NCBI GenBank assembly: GCA_033030425.1
Contig: JAUFSD010000012.1
Span: 1-64,000, forward strand
Source: Verpa conica
Lineage: Eukaryota > Ascomycota > Pezizomycetes > Pezizales > Morchellaceae
Reading direction: 5' to 3'
DNA length: 64,000 nucleotides
Shown here: positions 37,652 through 50,260 of the stretch, in pieces
How positions within the stretch are numbered: the stretch's first letter is position 1
Layout: each line of letters opens with the position of its first letter
Notes under the pieces: model-generated
Database searches by the model: none
What the model was told of the DNA's origin: nothing
The model's input: only the letters and a program-made list of their open reading frames with translations
Program-made: the position numbers and the translations under genes

Positions 37652-37778
37652 TACTCGTAATGCCCTGACGTTTCCGGAATGGACTGCTATTGCATACCAT
37701 AGAAAACTATGCCAAGTCTACGATTTTGTATGATATGCAATAGCAGTCCATTCCGGAAACGTCAGGGCATTACGAGTA
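37652..37778. repeat. Perfect 45-bp inverted repeat with 37-bp spacer
   Basis: Arms 37652-37696 and 37734-37778 are exact reverse complements over 45 bases. The spacer (37697-37733) contains a smaller CATAG...CTATG inverted repeat. Beyond the arms GTTG/CAAC pairs again after a short mismatch. The arms encode no protein. It could be a small foldback element or the source of a hairpin RNA. Confidence 0.9.
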
Positions 37779-38499
37779 GATGCAACACGGGAGCTAGTCA
37801 ATAAACAGGTACTGTCAGATCACCCTAGTAAATCAATTGCAGTCACCCAACATTAATACTCATGATGTTAGAAGACTTCCCCCTCTTGCCGATTGTGCGA
37901 GTGAAAACCTGCTTGAACGGCTATTTTCCCTTGAATTCATAAACTATTATAGTAAAAGATCGACGATATCCAGGCCTCCCAACGGCCCGACCCATATTTT
38001 CGCTTGCCCAGAAGAGCGTTTTCCCTAGTTGGGCTGGGCCGGACTGTAGGGAGAATGGGCCTATGCAAAAGGTTTGGTTGGGCTGGCATTAATTAGCTTT
38101 TAACTAGCTAGCATTGTATAGGCTACTTAGAAAGGATCTCTAAATCCCCGTCCTGAAACAAGTGCGAGTGGTACCTCATGGGTTCGTGTTGAATGAACGA
38201 ATCAATCATAAATACATTGAATGGATTCGTGTCAAAGTGGTGGGCCTTAACCTCTCCCCTAATATCAGAAATTTTACAGAGGAATCTGTAGATATCCCAG
38301 AGTTATAGTCGGATATTCCTCTGTACAGGTCTCCGCAGGAACACATAGGACTTATGACTATATATATATGGCTTTCGTTTTAAGGATATATATGTTCGTT
38401 ATGTAGACCCTAAGGCATACCTGGATCTATCAAGTGGAAATTTCTATCAATCTCAAGAAGCCTTTGGTATTATTACATAATCTACAGCCCTTTTCCTAT
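37779..38499. other. Intergenic with dispersed-repeat relic
   Basis: 37961-38008 resembles 13512-13558, and GGCTGGGC-rich text continues to 38090. TA-rich near 38361. No gene. Confidence 0.55.
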
Positions 38500-40735
38500 T
38501 CATTTCTGATAGACTGCTAAATTAGGATTCCCTCCAACAAGCCTGTGATTCTCAGCAAATGGCATAAACTTCTTCTCCTTTCCACGGCTTAGAGCATCTT
38601 TAGACGCCTCCTCAACCTTCTGAAAGTTGAACCTCTTCTCGGGTAATAGGTCGTAAATAGACCTTGCATACTCTGGCTTAATGTTATAGCACTGCGAGAG
38701 ATAATTGACTTGAATGATGTCGTAATCAACCAGCTTCAATGCAACTGCGGTGTTGGAATGGAGGTCGGCACGCTCTTTATCGTTCATGACACGAGTGTAA
38801 AGTTCACGTGCTTGCTCGTATTCTTTCATTGTCCCCTCGAAATAATGGTGTCCTTGGCGTGAGGCAATATTGTCTGAAACTTGGTAAGGGGCTTCAGCGC
38901 AGTCCGGGCGGAACTTATTTGTGAAGCTGTTGGGAGTGTAGTGTGGGTTTCCACCGGTATTGGCATCGGAACGGAGGGGACCATCAAAGTTGATACTGGA
39001 GAATGATTTGGACATAAATGGACAATTGACTGACAATTAGCCATAAATCTCTGAAAAAGGAAACATTCCTTACCAGGAATCTGGTGGAGATTGACGCCGA
39101 TACGGTGGTACTGAGCATCACGGTAAAAGAAGGTCCTAAATTGGAGTAGCATGTCCGGGCTGTCTTCTATACCTGGCACCATGCTACCAGGGGAGAATGC
39201 AGCCTGCTCGACATCCCGATGGTAATTCTCAGGGTTTTTGTTTAAAACAAGTTTACCGAACTCGTGCATCTATTCAATTGAAGTATTTTAGTTCTGAAGT
39301 TGGCTAGTAGGAGATTGAATGCGGTTATACCGGGAATTGACCTCTTGGCCAGATTTTTGTCACATCAAATGGGTCGAAGCCCAATTTTATCGGGTCAGCC
39401 TCCTCAGGCTTCATAATCTGAACTTTTGCGGTCCAAACGATTTTCTCCCCCTTCTCAATAGCTTGCCAAAGATCTCTCTTGGCATAGTCGGGATCCTCCC
39501 CTAGATTTCACAAAAGTCAGACCAGTAACCTTTTAGGATGCAATATTAAAATGACTTACCAGACATGCGGATAGCCTCAGGCCAGGTAAATTGCTTCTGG
39601 CCATGTTCTGCAATAAAATGATACTTGATGTAAACAAAAACCCCAGCCTTATTGACCCTACAAAGTGCTAAAGCATCAACAGCCGCAGAATACCCTAATT
39701 CTATTACCGGTGTAATTACCATTTGAATGTATGACAGCCATAGCCATGCTCGTAGCGCCATCCCTTAGGAGTTCCGTGATTGCTAAAAAGCATCATACCC
39801 GCATGGTTGCTACGAAGACCGACTTAGAAGCAAGAAAACAGTAAGAAAGCAGGAATGATAAGCACCTCTCAGGTACGTTTGCTAGAAAGTCAAACAAGCT
39901 ATTGTAATCCAATAAAAAGCTTGCCGGATTGCGTTGCTGTGAACGAATCACATCAGGGCCTTGGATAGGATCACGGCAAAAGAAGACCGGCTTTCCGGGT
40001 TAGTTCTACACGTTGAATGTTTATGAAAAATAAAATATTAGGGGGATATAAACCCAATTAAGGCCAACAATGTCGTAGTTCCCCTCTTCAGTGTAATGCT
40101 TGATAGCAAAGCCACGAGGGTTACGACCAGAGTCAGGGAATTCTTTGCCGAAGGTGACCGTGGAGAAACGAACAAAGACAGGAGTTGTCTTTCCAGCTTG
40201 GCTATAAAGACTAGCCTGTAGTTGTCATTAGCTTTCTGCTCTGCTCCCTAAAGACAAGAGGCTAGAAATACCTTTGTCAGGTGTGACATATCCTTGGTAC
40301 ACTCAAAGTATCCAAATGCCCCAGATCCAGCTGGGTGTACCATTCCTATTTACTATATAATTAGGAATATAACCTAGAGAGCCACGGGAGTCTAGGCGGG
40401 AGAGGTGACATACGTTCTAAATTCTTAGATCTATTAAATGTCTGCTGCTTCTGCAGCAAAAAAGTATCGCTGATTAACGGAAGCCCGCCCACATTTTTAC
40501 TATACGTTCCGTCTGGCCACGGGATCCCTTCGTTATTAGTATGATAAAGGGCATTATCTTTGGGGGTGCTGCAATCCATAACACCTGCAACCCTCGCAGC
40601 AACTTCTGCGGGCCCTTTGTTATGCTCCTGAAATAGAGATTTCTTTTGTTGGATGTGTTGGTCAATGCCTGTTATACCCATCGCAGATGCAGCTGCCTGG
40701 AGAGGATATTGAAGTGGATTTGTGGCTGAATACAT
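38500..40735 (-). CDS. Heme catalase, fungal small-subunit type
   Basis: Nine exons on the minus strand: 40414-40735, 40272-40345, 40054-40215, 39866-39990, 39720-39809, 39560-39657, 39331-39500, 39074-39269, 38500-39029; 588 aa. It breaks down H2O2. Catalytic His111 lies in [14 protein letters not shown], the distal Asn185 in [13 protein letters not shown], and the heme-ligand Tyr396 in [13 protein letters not shown]. The small clade length lacks the C-terminal flavodoxin-like domain. The text [18 protein letters not shown] is closer to the divergent fungal catalases that include EasC of ergot pathways than to typical KatA, but no other ergot gene is nearby. No signal peptide; cytosolic or peroxisomal (last residues YQK, no clear PTS1). 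Intron 8 is short (44 bp). Confidence 0.9.
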
Positions 40736-41665
40736 GACTTTCCTTGTGTTTTAAAATTAAGTGGTGCTGTTAGCTAGGGAACAGTGTAATAATTGGAGAT
40801 ATATGGGATATTTCAGAGGAAAATGGGGCATAGTAAGCTTGGACGGTTGATTGATATATATATATACATATACTAAAAGGTCTTTTGAAGAGTGTGACGG
40901 AAAAATCAAACCACCAGCGTTGATTCTCCATGGAGTTGGTAGAGGTCTAGCTATGATATATTGATGTGAGTATTGATCTAGCATTAGTTCCTTTGGTAGA
41001 CCATTTAAGAGTCAGATTGATGAAGTTTATATCATAGCTACTCAACAGGCTCCAAGAGGGGCTAACGGAAACCCACCCCGCATTAATCCTCATATCATTG
41101 TCTGTAGATGATTTCACTCCGGCTCATCTCGACCTAGCTTTGATGGGATTATGACCTTGGAATTTTACTACGGACTTTGTGCGCGGAGAACTACCTGATT
41201 ACAACCAATGATGTAGTCATGGACTAATAGACATCCAGATAAGTAAGGGCTTATAAATGTGTTGATTCAGTAAGTAGAGAGGGTGAACGTACTCAACTGA
41301 TTGTTAGCTATCAGATGCTACTGATAAGTATTATCTGGTAAATACATCTTATCTTATCTGATCGATCACTTGTGCTATGTAATTCCCTACTGTCGATGGT
41401 AACATCTTCAGCACTTACTATACATACCGGTAAACCCTCTAATGGTGACTCTTATACGTATATACCCTCTTAAAATCTCTGTTTCCGCATATGCAACTGT
41501 CTTGTTATAACACAGCCTGCGCGGCCAAACGCGTCACCCCTCTGTGGCACAAGAAGATGAGCCCCATCCGTGTCCCCTAGAGCCTCATTCTGTTCCCTGA
41601 TATAATTCCGTCTATTACCCACCACTCAGCCAGGAAACTCTTGCTCCTCCTCATTCTTCTCCGTC
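40736..41665. other. Divergent promoter region between catalase and F-box gene
   Basis: The catalase and F-box genes point away from each other. A TA-rich block lies near 40854-40871, about 120 bp upstream of the catalase ATG. No gene. Confidence 0.5.
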
Positions 41666-43457
41666 ATGTCTCATGCATTGCCTTTACATCTAGCACTTCT
41701 TCTTGTCCCTTATATCACACCCACCGACATAGCTCGTGCCCAGCAAGTCTGCAAGGTACATACTCTTCGTGGCTGCCCCTCCCCAATACCGTTTATATAG
41801 CTGATATCCTCACCAACAGCACTGGCAAGCTGTTTTTTCGTCTCATACTCTCCTGCAAACTGCACTCCGGATTCACTTCCCCTTCTCCCAGGAAGTTCGT
41901 GCTCGTTCCTCCTCCTCTGCCTCCTCTGCTTTGACAACGTTCAATCTTGTCTCGCGCCGCTATGCCGCCCTTAAGTCGGGTACACCGCAGCAAGAGCTCA
42001 GGGTCCCTATTTCCAGAACACGTCGCGACATCTATGTCTGGACCTTTGCCGAAAATCTCCTCGTGTACCAGTCTAGGCACTACCCAACTGCGATTCTATC
42101 ATTAATCTACCTCGACTACTCAGCTTCCCAACGTCGCATTCGAACAGGGGCGATCACACTCGATACCAGAGGCGAACAAGTAATCCGCGTCAAAGTCTGC
42201 CGCGATGTCCTGGTTGTAGAGCGCACAGATGAGCGTGTGACCACGCCTGGACGAACGAACTTCTTCGCCACGGCAGAATGCTACCGGCTACAGCTATCAG
42301 GACAGGATGAAGTATCAGCGGAACGGATGTCCGTGATCAATACCTTCGAGTTCGCATATATCGACTACTCTCACCAGATCCTTAGCGACAACTCTGGCGT
42401 GTATTATGCAGCGTACTCAAAATCTTCGTTAGGCTTCGATGGTGTTATCGGTGTGTGGGAGGTTGAAACGGGGCAAGAGGTCAAGAAGATCTCACACGCG
42501 GCACTGGAAGGAATGGGGTTGATGACGGATCTTTTGATGATTCAGAATCAGAAGGGGCAACACCAGGTAGTAATGATTGGGAATGATAGGAGAAACAACA
42601 ACGCACGACGGTGGAATAGGTTCCCGGGAGAATGGGGATACTTATCTAACTTCCGGGTTTTTACGGTAGAGGGAGATGAGCATGAAAGTGAGCAACAGCT
42701 GAAAGGTTTTGTCGGGAGGACCAAGGCCGAATGTCCCCGGGGGTCAAACCTCCTGACTACCACCTTCAAAGTACCGCGCCTTCCGGGAGGACTTGAACAC
42801 TCTGAAGGTCGTGAAGAAGAAGAAGCTGCACTTGTCCTCTGGGAGTTGGATGATAACTCGAATCAGGCTACAGCATTCTACTATACCATCTCTGGAGATT
42901 CCAACAAATACACAGGTCGAGAATCAGAAGAGGCAATCCAGGCCAATGCAAAGTACCGTATACCGCCCGCAACAAGCACGAGAGAGGCCGGCCAACGACC
43001 AGCACCGTTCAGCGTACAGACACGGGACGCTCTCAGTTTTACTATGGACTTCACAGGTCGAAACGAGGACTTTGAGGATACTCGCTTGATGCTATACCAT
43101 CTACGTATACAAGGATTCTATCCCTCACAATCCTCTCCAGACGAAATGAACCTTGAATGGGAAACATGTTTAAAAGATTTAGGGTCTAAGAAAGAGCATG
43201 GCCAGAAGAACGATAGGGGAATCTATTCGGCTAACAGAAATGTGACTTACTTGAATGCTTATGGGATGGAAGTCGCTGGCGATGAAAGGGCCATTGTATA
43301 TTTGGAACTGAAAGAGGGTGGAATGGATTTGGTGGTCGTGGTATGGGATGAGCCTTTTAATATACCTGCTGGTGTAGAAAATCTAGATACTTGCATGTAC
43401 TACGGAAAGCCAAGCGAGGGGGAAGAGAGATTGTCTTACGATGCTACGATAGAATAG
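41666..43457 (+). CDS. F-box protein with long unassigned C-terminal region
   Basis: Two exons, 41666-41755 and 41820-43457; 575 aa. The intron (GTACAT, branch CTGAT, acceptor CAACAG) is needed because the second ORF has no good ATG near its start and the first exon supplies the F-box beginning. Residues 5-55 read LPLHLALLLVPYITPTDIAR..VCKHWQAVF, an F-box, which would dock the protein to SKP1 in an SCF ubiquitin ligase. The remaining ~500 residues have alternating beta-strand patterns (for example VYYAAYSK, VIGVWEVETGQEVKKI), suggesting a propeller-like substrate-binding part; I cannot assign it to a family. Cytosol or nucleus. Target unknown. Confidence 0.8.
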
Positions 43458-44471
43458 GTATAAGCTGATAGCTGCTTAAGTTATAAACCCAAGATGATTC
43501 GCAGTACCCAAAATATCTCTTAAATCCAAGTGATGACGGTTCAATTGGCTTCTTAATAGTACCAATAACCACAAACCCCGTATACACCTAAAAGATTACT
43601 ATTCAGGGGGAACACCGGGGAAGTATGCGATATAATATATAGTAGGAAGCTTGAACCCATAGGTTCATTCCAGCAGTCATACCATCCCGTTTATCCGTAT
43701 AGTATTACTATAACTCCTCATACCCCCGCTCGTGGGCCTAGGCACCTGAAGGAGCTGTACTGATACCCTGTGGGTTAGGGTTTCTGCGGTCCGCTCTCAG
43801 CGCTACGGCACTTGTACACTTGTAACAAATATTCTCCCCAAGATACAAGGCGTCCATCGGTCAGGAACCAAAAGAAATTTGATATGAAATGAAGATAAGT
43901 CCCTTATTCCTGAAACTAGTAGAGAACTTCTAGGTTGGGATGACCAGGCTATAGCTACTGCCTGCAACCGCCAGGCAGACATCAAACAAATTCCCTGTAC
44001 TACCTACTTGCTACACTGCTACATCGGTAATGGTTTCACTTGATCCCAGCTTTCATGTGAATAATACCATCTGAAAAAAGTTATAATGCCTAATTCCATC
44101 ACGCATTCGTCTTGGCATCTAAAAACGGCCTTGCACTATGATAAAAATCGTCTACTAGGAAGGAGCCAGAATCACCATGCGCCTTCCGTCTAGGAACATC
44201 GAGTTTCGAAATATATACTTTTACTAGGCTTTACCGCTACATACATGGTTATGCTTAAATTGTGTTCAGAAATACTATTGCCTGTGAGGTTTATAAGTGC
44301 ACAAATATCTCTTCGTGATGTTTCTTATTCTTTCACTACTTTCACTACTTCTGTCGTCATTCTTTTCTCTCTTTCCACGGTTTATACCTTTCATTCTTTA
44401 ATTTTACAATCCTTCATTATTTCAGCCGTGGGTAGCTGGCTTCCGCATTGGTCTTTTTTCTTCTTCTCAAC
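43458..44471. other. Intergenic, no gene seen
   Basis: Contains GGGTTAGGGTTT at 43772-43783, a telomere-type/telobox match. The end is the promoter and CT-rich leader of the gene at 44504. Confidence 0.55.
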
Positions 44472-44478
44472 TATAAAA
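44472..44478 (+). promoter_or_regulatory. TATA-like box close to the 44504 start
   Basis: TATAAAA only 26 bp before the ATG. That is too near for a usual TATA box, so real initiation may be elsewhere or a later ATG may be used. Confidence 0.3.
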
Positions 44479-44503
44479 TATAATCATCTACTAGCCAGTC
44501 ATT

Positions 44504-46358
44504 ATGGTCCTAATCAATTCTCTCGTCGCTGGTCTGCTACTTGGGCAAGGGGTCCTAGGAGCTGCCGTTCCCAGATCAATCATCGAAAAGAGCCAGGTAG
44601 ACTCGTTTTTGAGTAGTATTATCGGAAAATCGAAAGTTCTGAGACGACAAGCGGGTGTTGAATCTACATTAAAACCTATTAGATTATCACAACTGAACTC
44701 GATTTTCGGCAGCGGGCCTGTAAAGCGCGATACTAAAACTGATTCGGCAGGGTTTGCCCTCACTGATAAGGAGAAGCTAGTCTATGGTTTGGCTAGAGGT
44801 ATAGTAATAACCAGAGTATCTTTTTATAAGGCTCCAGTACTGATTACATTCCCTTGATATATTAATAGGTTCGGACTCTTTGGTCATGGCAAACGTGACC
44901 TTGTTATCGACTGACGGAAAGCCATTAATCAACATGGAGAGCTTTGAAGGGAGCACTAAGGCTGTTGAGTGTGGTGAGAAGATGAAGCTTGAGTTTATCT
45001 CCAAGGAGGCTTTCGATAGTGCTGTTGCATCTTGGGGTTGGGTCAATGAGGATGAAACGCACGAGTTTATTATGATTGCCAACCATGATAGTTGCTCTCC
45101 AGCCGATCAGCGTACACCTTATCAGTAAGTATCTAAGCTATACCCTTCTATTCGTGGCTGACATAAACTGTAACAGGGTATTTAACGCAGAATACGATGA
45201 AGCTTCTTTCACAGCTTTCCTTGACGCAAAGAAAGCGGTTTGGAAGGATGTTGCAAACACTTTTGATGTCGACTTTGGTAAATTTCAGTTGCCGGCTGCT
45301 GCCCTCCGGAAGAGAGGATTCTTTGATAGATTTCTTCCTGGGATTGACTTTGACAAGTCGGTCTCGATTGATCTTACTCAGGCTGTTTCCAACCCTGTTA
45401 TATTCGCTACAAATGCCACCACTAGTGGATTCGACTTAACTGTGAACTGCATTGACTGCGGAACCAAGGGTACTCTTGATGTCAGTGGCCGTATTGTAGT
45501 TAAGGGATTTAGTGTCCAAGAACTCTCTATTGAGGCCTCGCCGGAGAACTTTGAGGCCCGCCTTGAGATCGGAGTTAAAGTACAAGGAAAAGCTGAAGGA
45601 CCAGCTTCTACTTTCACAGCTGAACTCTTTTCGGTTGCCCTTGGCGGTATTTCAGTATGTTCTTTCGCTTCTAGTTGTCACATCACCCATTTGTATTAAT
45701 GTTTTTCCTACAGATCCCAGGAATTTTTACTTTGGGTCCTACTTTTGATTACGAGGCAGGCTTCAGTACCTCTCTCGAGGGCACTGCAGAGCTCAGCTAT
45801 GGAGTCCTTGCAAGGGTATGAGATCTTAGGTCCTAGTTTCACTTCGCCAATTCTCTAATAAACTGTGGTAGCTTGACAATAATGCTATAATTAAAGCCGA
45901 CCTAATCAACTCTGGAAAAAACGAATTTTCTGGTTGGGAGCCAATATTTGAACAAATCCCATTCAAGCTCAGCGCCGAGGTCAAGGCATCTGTCTCAGCC
46001 TTTTCCCAGCCAGTATTAGCCCTAACTTTTGATGTTATTGGCCTACCTGCCTTTGAAGCTGCTTTCAAGCTTAAACTGCCGGAGGTAACTGCCGAACTCA
46101 GCGCTGTCGCGAGTAGTGCTGGTGTCTGTGGTGATGCAACGAAAACCACGGGTGTGCAGGTTAACGCCAATATTGGTGTTGATCTCACGTTCCGTGTAGG
46201 TGAGGATACTGCGGTCGATGAGGACTCACTGTTTGAGGCTGAGTTATTTGTAGGTTCTCTATCTCAATAGTTTTGTTTCTAGGTTACTGACCCCTCCATT
46301 ACTAATTATACAGGCCGTGAATAAGCCGTTTTTTGACACTTGTATCCCACTATTCTAA
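44504..46358 (+). CDS. Secreted fungal protein of unknown function
   Basis: Six exons: 44504-44798, 44869-45124, 45177-45654, 45714-45815, 45872-46249, 46314-46358; 517 aa. A signal peptide (MVLINSLVAGLLLGQGVLGA) is followed by a propeptide-like region with Lys/Arg sites (VLRRQAG, PVKRDT, LRKRGF) that could be cut by a Kex2-type protease. The middle half is beta-rich; single cysteines lie near VNCIDCGTKG and the end (DTCIPLF). There are no membrane spans or GPI tail. It resembles secreted proteins common in ascomycete genomes that I believe fall under the DUF7029/DUF7223 domains; that assignment is from memory. No enzyme motif is seen. Intron donors and branch sites (CTGAC, CTAAT) are good. 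Confidence 0.78.
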
Positions 46359-47203
46359 ATGCAGTAGTACGTGGAATGTACTCTGGGAGATAGCTAGCAG
46401 TAGTTTCTGATTTAGATATCTATCGTCTTTAGTTTACAGTAGCTCCTCTAGTGATATCCATTAAGCTTAGTTACACAATTCTAGACTCATTATAATTTAT
46501 ATATATAAATATCAATTCCCACTAGTCCTCTCTATTATTTTCATAACTACACTTAGGATAAATTTTTTATTTTAATTTTCCCGCTAGCATCGACTTACAA
46601 TAAAAATATACATATACAACTAATACTAGACTACGTGAAATTTTTGAATTGCTCTTTACTAAAGAAAAACTCGGCGCCCATATAGTACTAACTCTACGCA
46701 ACGAAGAACCCGTTGCCAAGGTATGAGATACCCCTGGCATGATGAGGCTCTTGATCAACTATTTCAGCTTCCTTTAGAGCACTACCCAGGCTGTATAATA
46801 GGCTTTTCACCTAGTGCAAAGTACCCGGATAATTAACAGCATACCCTGGAGGTACTTTATTTAGGCACGGCAAATGCAGCGGATGTTCACCGGCCATTCC
46901 CTTGACATATCTAGACCAGTTTCAAAACGGTGTGGGGTAATGTAGCATAATGACTACCTCAGTATAGTCTTTAACTAGAGATTACCGAGTCATTTTTATT
47001 GGCTCTCGGTTATAAATCATGCGAAGGACCGCTATGTCAACCCTAAAGTCCACAACATCCCAATTGGATGTTCCTACCTTCTACTATTATATATGCTGAT
47101 CGATTGAACCTAGATCTTGTTCGGAAAACTAAATTCCCGGTTACTTTGCGGGGTAACCGACGGTTACGGTTGAATGGTTCCTGGTGCCAAGGGGGGGTGC
47201 AAC
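46359..47203. other. Intergenic, no gene seen
   Basis: AT-rich. ORF 46567-46758 on the minus strand has no domain. Confidence 0.5.
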
Positions 47204-47210
47204 TATAAAA
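47204..47210 (+). promoter_or_regulatory. TATA box of the GH79-like gene
   Basis: TATAAAA 75 bp upstream of the ATG at 47285. Confidence 0.5.
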
Positions 47211-47284
47211 TCATAAAGGAAGGCGTACGAGAAAAGTTTACTTTGCGATTGACTTAGAGGTACTTTTTGACTCAAGTAGCCGTG

Positions 47285-49509
47285 ATGTATCAAAATTGTG
47301 TTTGGCTACTTGCCGGAGCACTTCAGGTTTCCCTCGCACTTGCAGATATCAACAATACAGTTGTAAAACTAAACATCCCAAGATCTATTCCTTCAGATGC
47401 ATCTCCCATACTTGACCGTGCGCTTGGAAGTCTTTCAATAGAACTAAGTTGTAAGTATACACTATGGTGCCTTTCTTTGGTCATAATACATCAATAGTGC
47501 AATACACTCCACTCAATTAGGGATATATTAGTGCTAATTGTTCTAATACAGATCTCACGGACTTTGCGGGAAATCTCAGCCACCCAAATATTCTATTTGC
47601 AAAGGCAATTGACAATCTTTACCAGCGAACTGGACAACATCCAGCGATTCGTCCGGGTGGCATCACAGCAGATAGTGCTTGGTTCAAAGAAAATGCAACT
47701 CTAGCTATAGAGAGGGACCTAAGCTCGGTAGGCCTATAAACCTTCTACTATATTGATTAGTTAGCTAATTTCTCCAGAGCGGAGGAATTTATAGGTCTAC
47801 TCTTGGTCCTGCATGGGTATATATATCCTATCTTCAGGGAGTTCAATTTGATTTTTATGCCATATGTTAACGCCAATTAGTATGAGTCATTTACAACACT
47901 CCCTAGTGATATCCAATATGTCGTAAACTTGAACTTCCAAAACAACTCTCTAGCACTTACTACCGACCAGATGAGATCGGCATTGAAATACATTCCAAGG
48001 AATCAAATTACGGCATTTGAATTAGGTGAGGCTAATTCTAATCTATGCATAAGTATCTCCATCAAAATTACCATTGCTAAGACTCTGTGTTGAAATTAAG
48101 GTAACGAAGGTGACCATTATTCAAGTAACTTTGATACCATTAGTGGTAATGGGCCATGGTCAATGAAAACTTACACTATTAAATATCTCGTATGTACGCT
48201 TACCTTCATAATTCTTGCTAGACTAAGTCAAATTTTAGAATTGGACATCAGAACTCTCTTCAACATTGGGCCTTACAGGACCGTACTTTTCGGCCGGAAC
48301 CTTTGCAGATGACCCACCTACGGGGCGCTTCAACATCACCGGAATCCTTGAGTATGGCGCGGATCAGAATGGAAAAACCTTGGCCTACTCTCAACATATG
48401 TACCAGTATAGTACCTGCGATCCAGCACGGAATGCAAAGGCTACCCTTCCAAATTTAATCAACCACAAAAATATAACTGATTATGTTGATCTTTGGATTC
48501 CACAAATCAACGCCGCCAATGCTGCCGGGGGCGAGTTCTTTGTAGGGGAATATAACAGCGTTAGTTGCAGTGGTGGGACTCCTATATTTCCGGTTATGTA
48601 ACGCTTATGTAGATGCTAACGCAAATCTTTAGGGAAACTAAACGTTACGGATACCTTTGGACAGGCCTTGTGGGTGACTGATACAACCCTATGGTCAGCG
48701 TAAGATTATCGTGCCTTGTAATATAGAAAACCATGAATTGACTATTCTCTAGGTACCGGGGAGCACGAAGAATGTACTTACATAATGGCGCGACCTTAGT
48801 TCTTCAGAGGTGTGAAACAAAATACCCATTTTCACACTCCAATAACTAAATTTATTGTACTATAGCTCCACACAGGCAAATACACCGGGATACAGCAAAT
48901 ACAACCTCATCATGCCACGGGATAGCCCAGAAACAGGCCCAGCAAGGCTTTCCCCTTCATACGTCAGCTATCTCCTCATAGCGGAAGCAGTAGGGTCTGC
49001 AAAAAAATCGCAATTAGCGCCAATCTCAACCGAGATTGAAGATTTGGGAGTCTATGGGATTTGGGAAGGTGGAAAAGCTCCTACGAGAATTGTAGCGCTC
49101 AATATGGAGCCTTATAATGGGACATCGACATATTGGGACTGGAATAGTACTATCCCGACGGCCACCACAGTGGGAAATAATGACGAACAAAGCATAAAAC
49201 GCCCTAATGTTACTCTGGATCTCTCTAGGTTTCAAAGAAGACTTACTGTTAAGCGTAAGAAATACCTAGAACTACTAAGATAAACTTAACCAGGTAAATG
49301 ACTAACATTTCAATCTCTTAGGAATGACTTCACCGGGATTAAATGAGAAGAACCCTCACCTTGTCACGTGGGCGGGCCAGGAATACTTCAATGGAACAGC
49401 TGTAGGGAAGTATGTTGAAGAAATCGTAACAGATGGAAAAGTCAAAGTTGGGGCGAGTGAGGCCGTCTTGATCTTTCTCGGGGAAAACCAACCAAAGAAA
49501 TATACCTGA
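47285..49509 (+). CDS. GH79-like secreted beta-glucuronidase
   Basis: Nine exons: 47285-47450, 47552-47727, 47881-48025, 48101-48189, 48239-48572, 48633-48699, 48753-48809, 48866-49254, 49322-49509; 536 aa. The start is the ATG after two weaker upstream in-frame codons; a signal peptide (MYQNCVWLLAGALQVSLALA) follows. The (beta/alpha)8 barrel includes HPAIRPGGITADSAW, the acid/base Glu165 in ELGNEGDHY (rebuilt at a splice junction) and the nucleophile Glu296 in FFVGEYNSVSC. The C-terminal beta domain ends with LTVKRMTSPG and LVTWAGQEY. The fungal group removes (4-O-methyl-)glucuronic acid from arabinogalactan-proteins. Introns of 101 and 153 bp are long for this window. Linkage preference is inferred from family. 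Confidence 0.85.
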
Positions 49510-50260
49510 TTTTTCTCCATCAGATCAAATCATAGTAATATTTGGAGATTTAGAAATATATAGATCTTGACGATACTAAAATTCAGATATGATATAATAA
49601 GAGTGGAAGCGTTTAAACTTGAGGCCATGTGCATGATATATCACTCATTTTGACCCACGTGCTCTTAGCAATAAGGAGGCTTAAAGAACAACCAATAAGA
49701 TCGTATTATTGCTGTGATGGAAGCGAGGAAGATCGACAAAAATCGGCGTGTAAACACCCAGACGCGCATTATCCTTTTCCTAAGAATATTGTGCGGCTGG
49801 CGATATTCCCGCCCGGTCAAGAAATCAATTTTTACACCAGCCCATAAAGTGCTTTACTCATACTGTCGTACAAATGGTAACATCACAGGAGCGCCCCAAG
49901 AAAGAAATTGTGGTTACAATTGGACCCACGACAATTAATCGCTACCTGTAATACTGAGCCCCTTGGCTCCAGTATCAATCGGTCATTTTAATAAACCTAA
50001 CCCATTCTCACAGTGACCCCTCACGACATAGCCGCACGATGTCAAAAGTGCTATTCATCTATTTAGCTACATCCCTGAAATACTCCGCACTCAAAGCCAA
50101 AATATTAGTAACGTAAACTCACACAATAACAAAAGTAATAGTTTCATAAATTGGAGGGTATAAGTAGGGTGTCTCCCGGTTCACACTCTGCTCTCCTCAC
50201 CTTTTCACACAGCCTGGGTATATCGTCCCTCCGGCCCACTTGTATAAATTTTACCACGGT
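49510..50260. other. Intergenic between convergent genes, no gene seen
   Basis: The GH79-like gene and the minus-strand small gene end here. Overlapping ORFs at 49629-49938 have no domain. Confidence 0.5.

Noticed and set aside
38500..40735. Assignment of the catalase to an ergot alkaloid cluster (easC)
   Set aside because: Sequence flavour is similar, but no other ergot gene such as a DMAT synthase is in the window.
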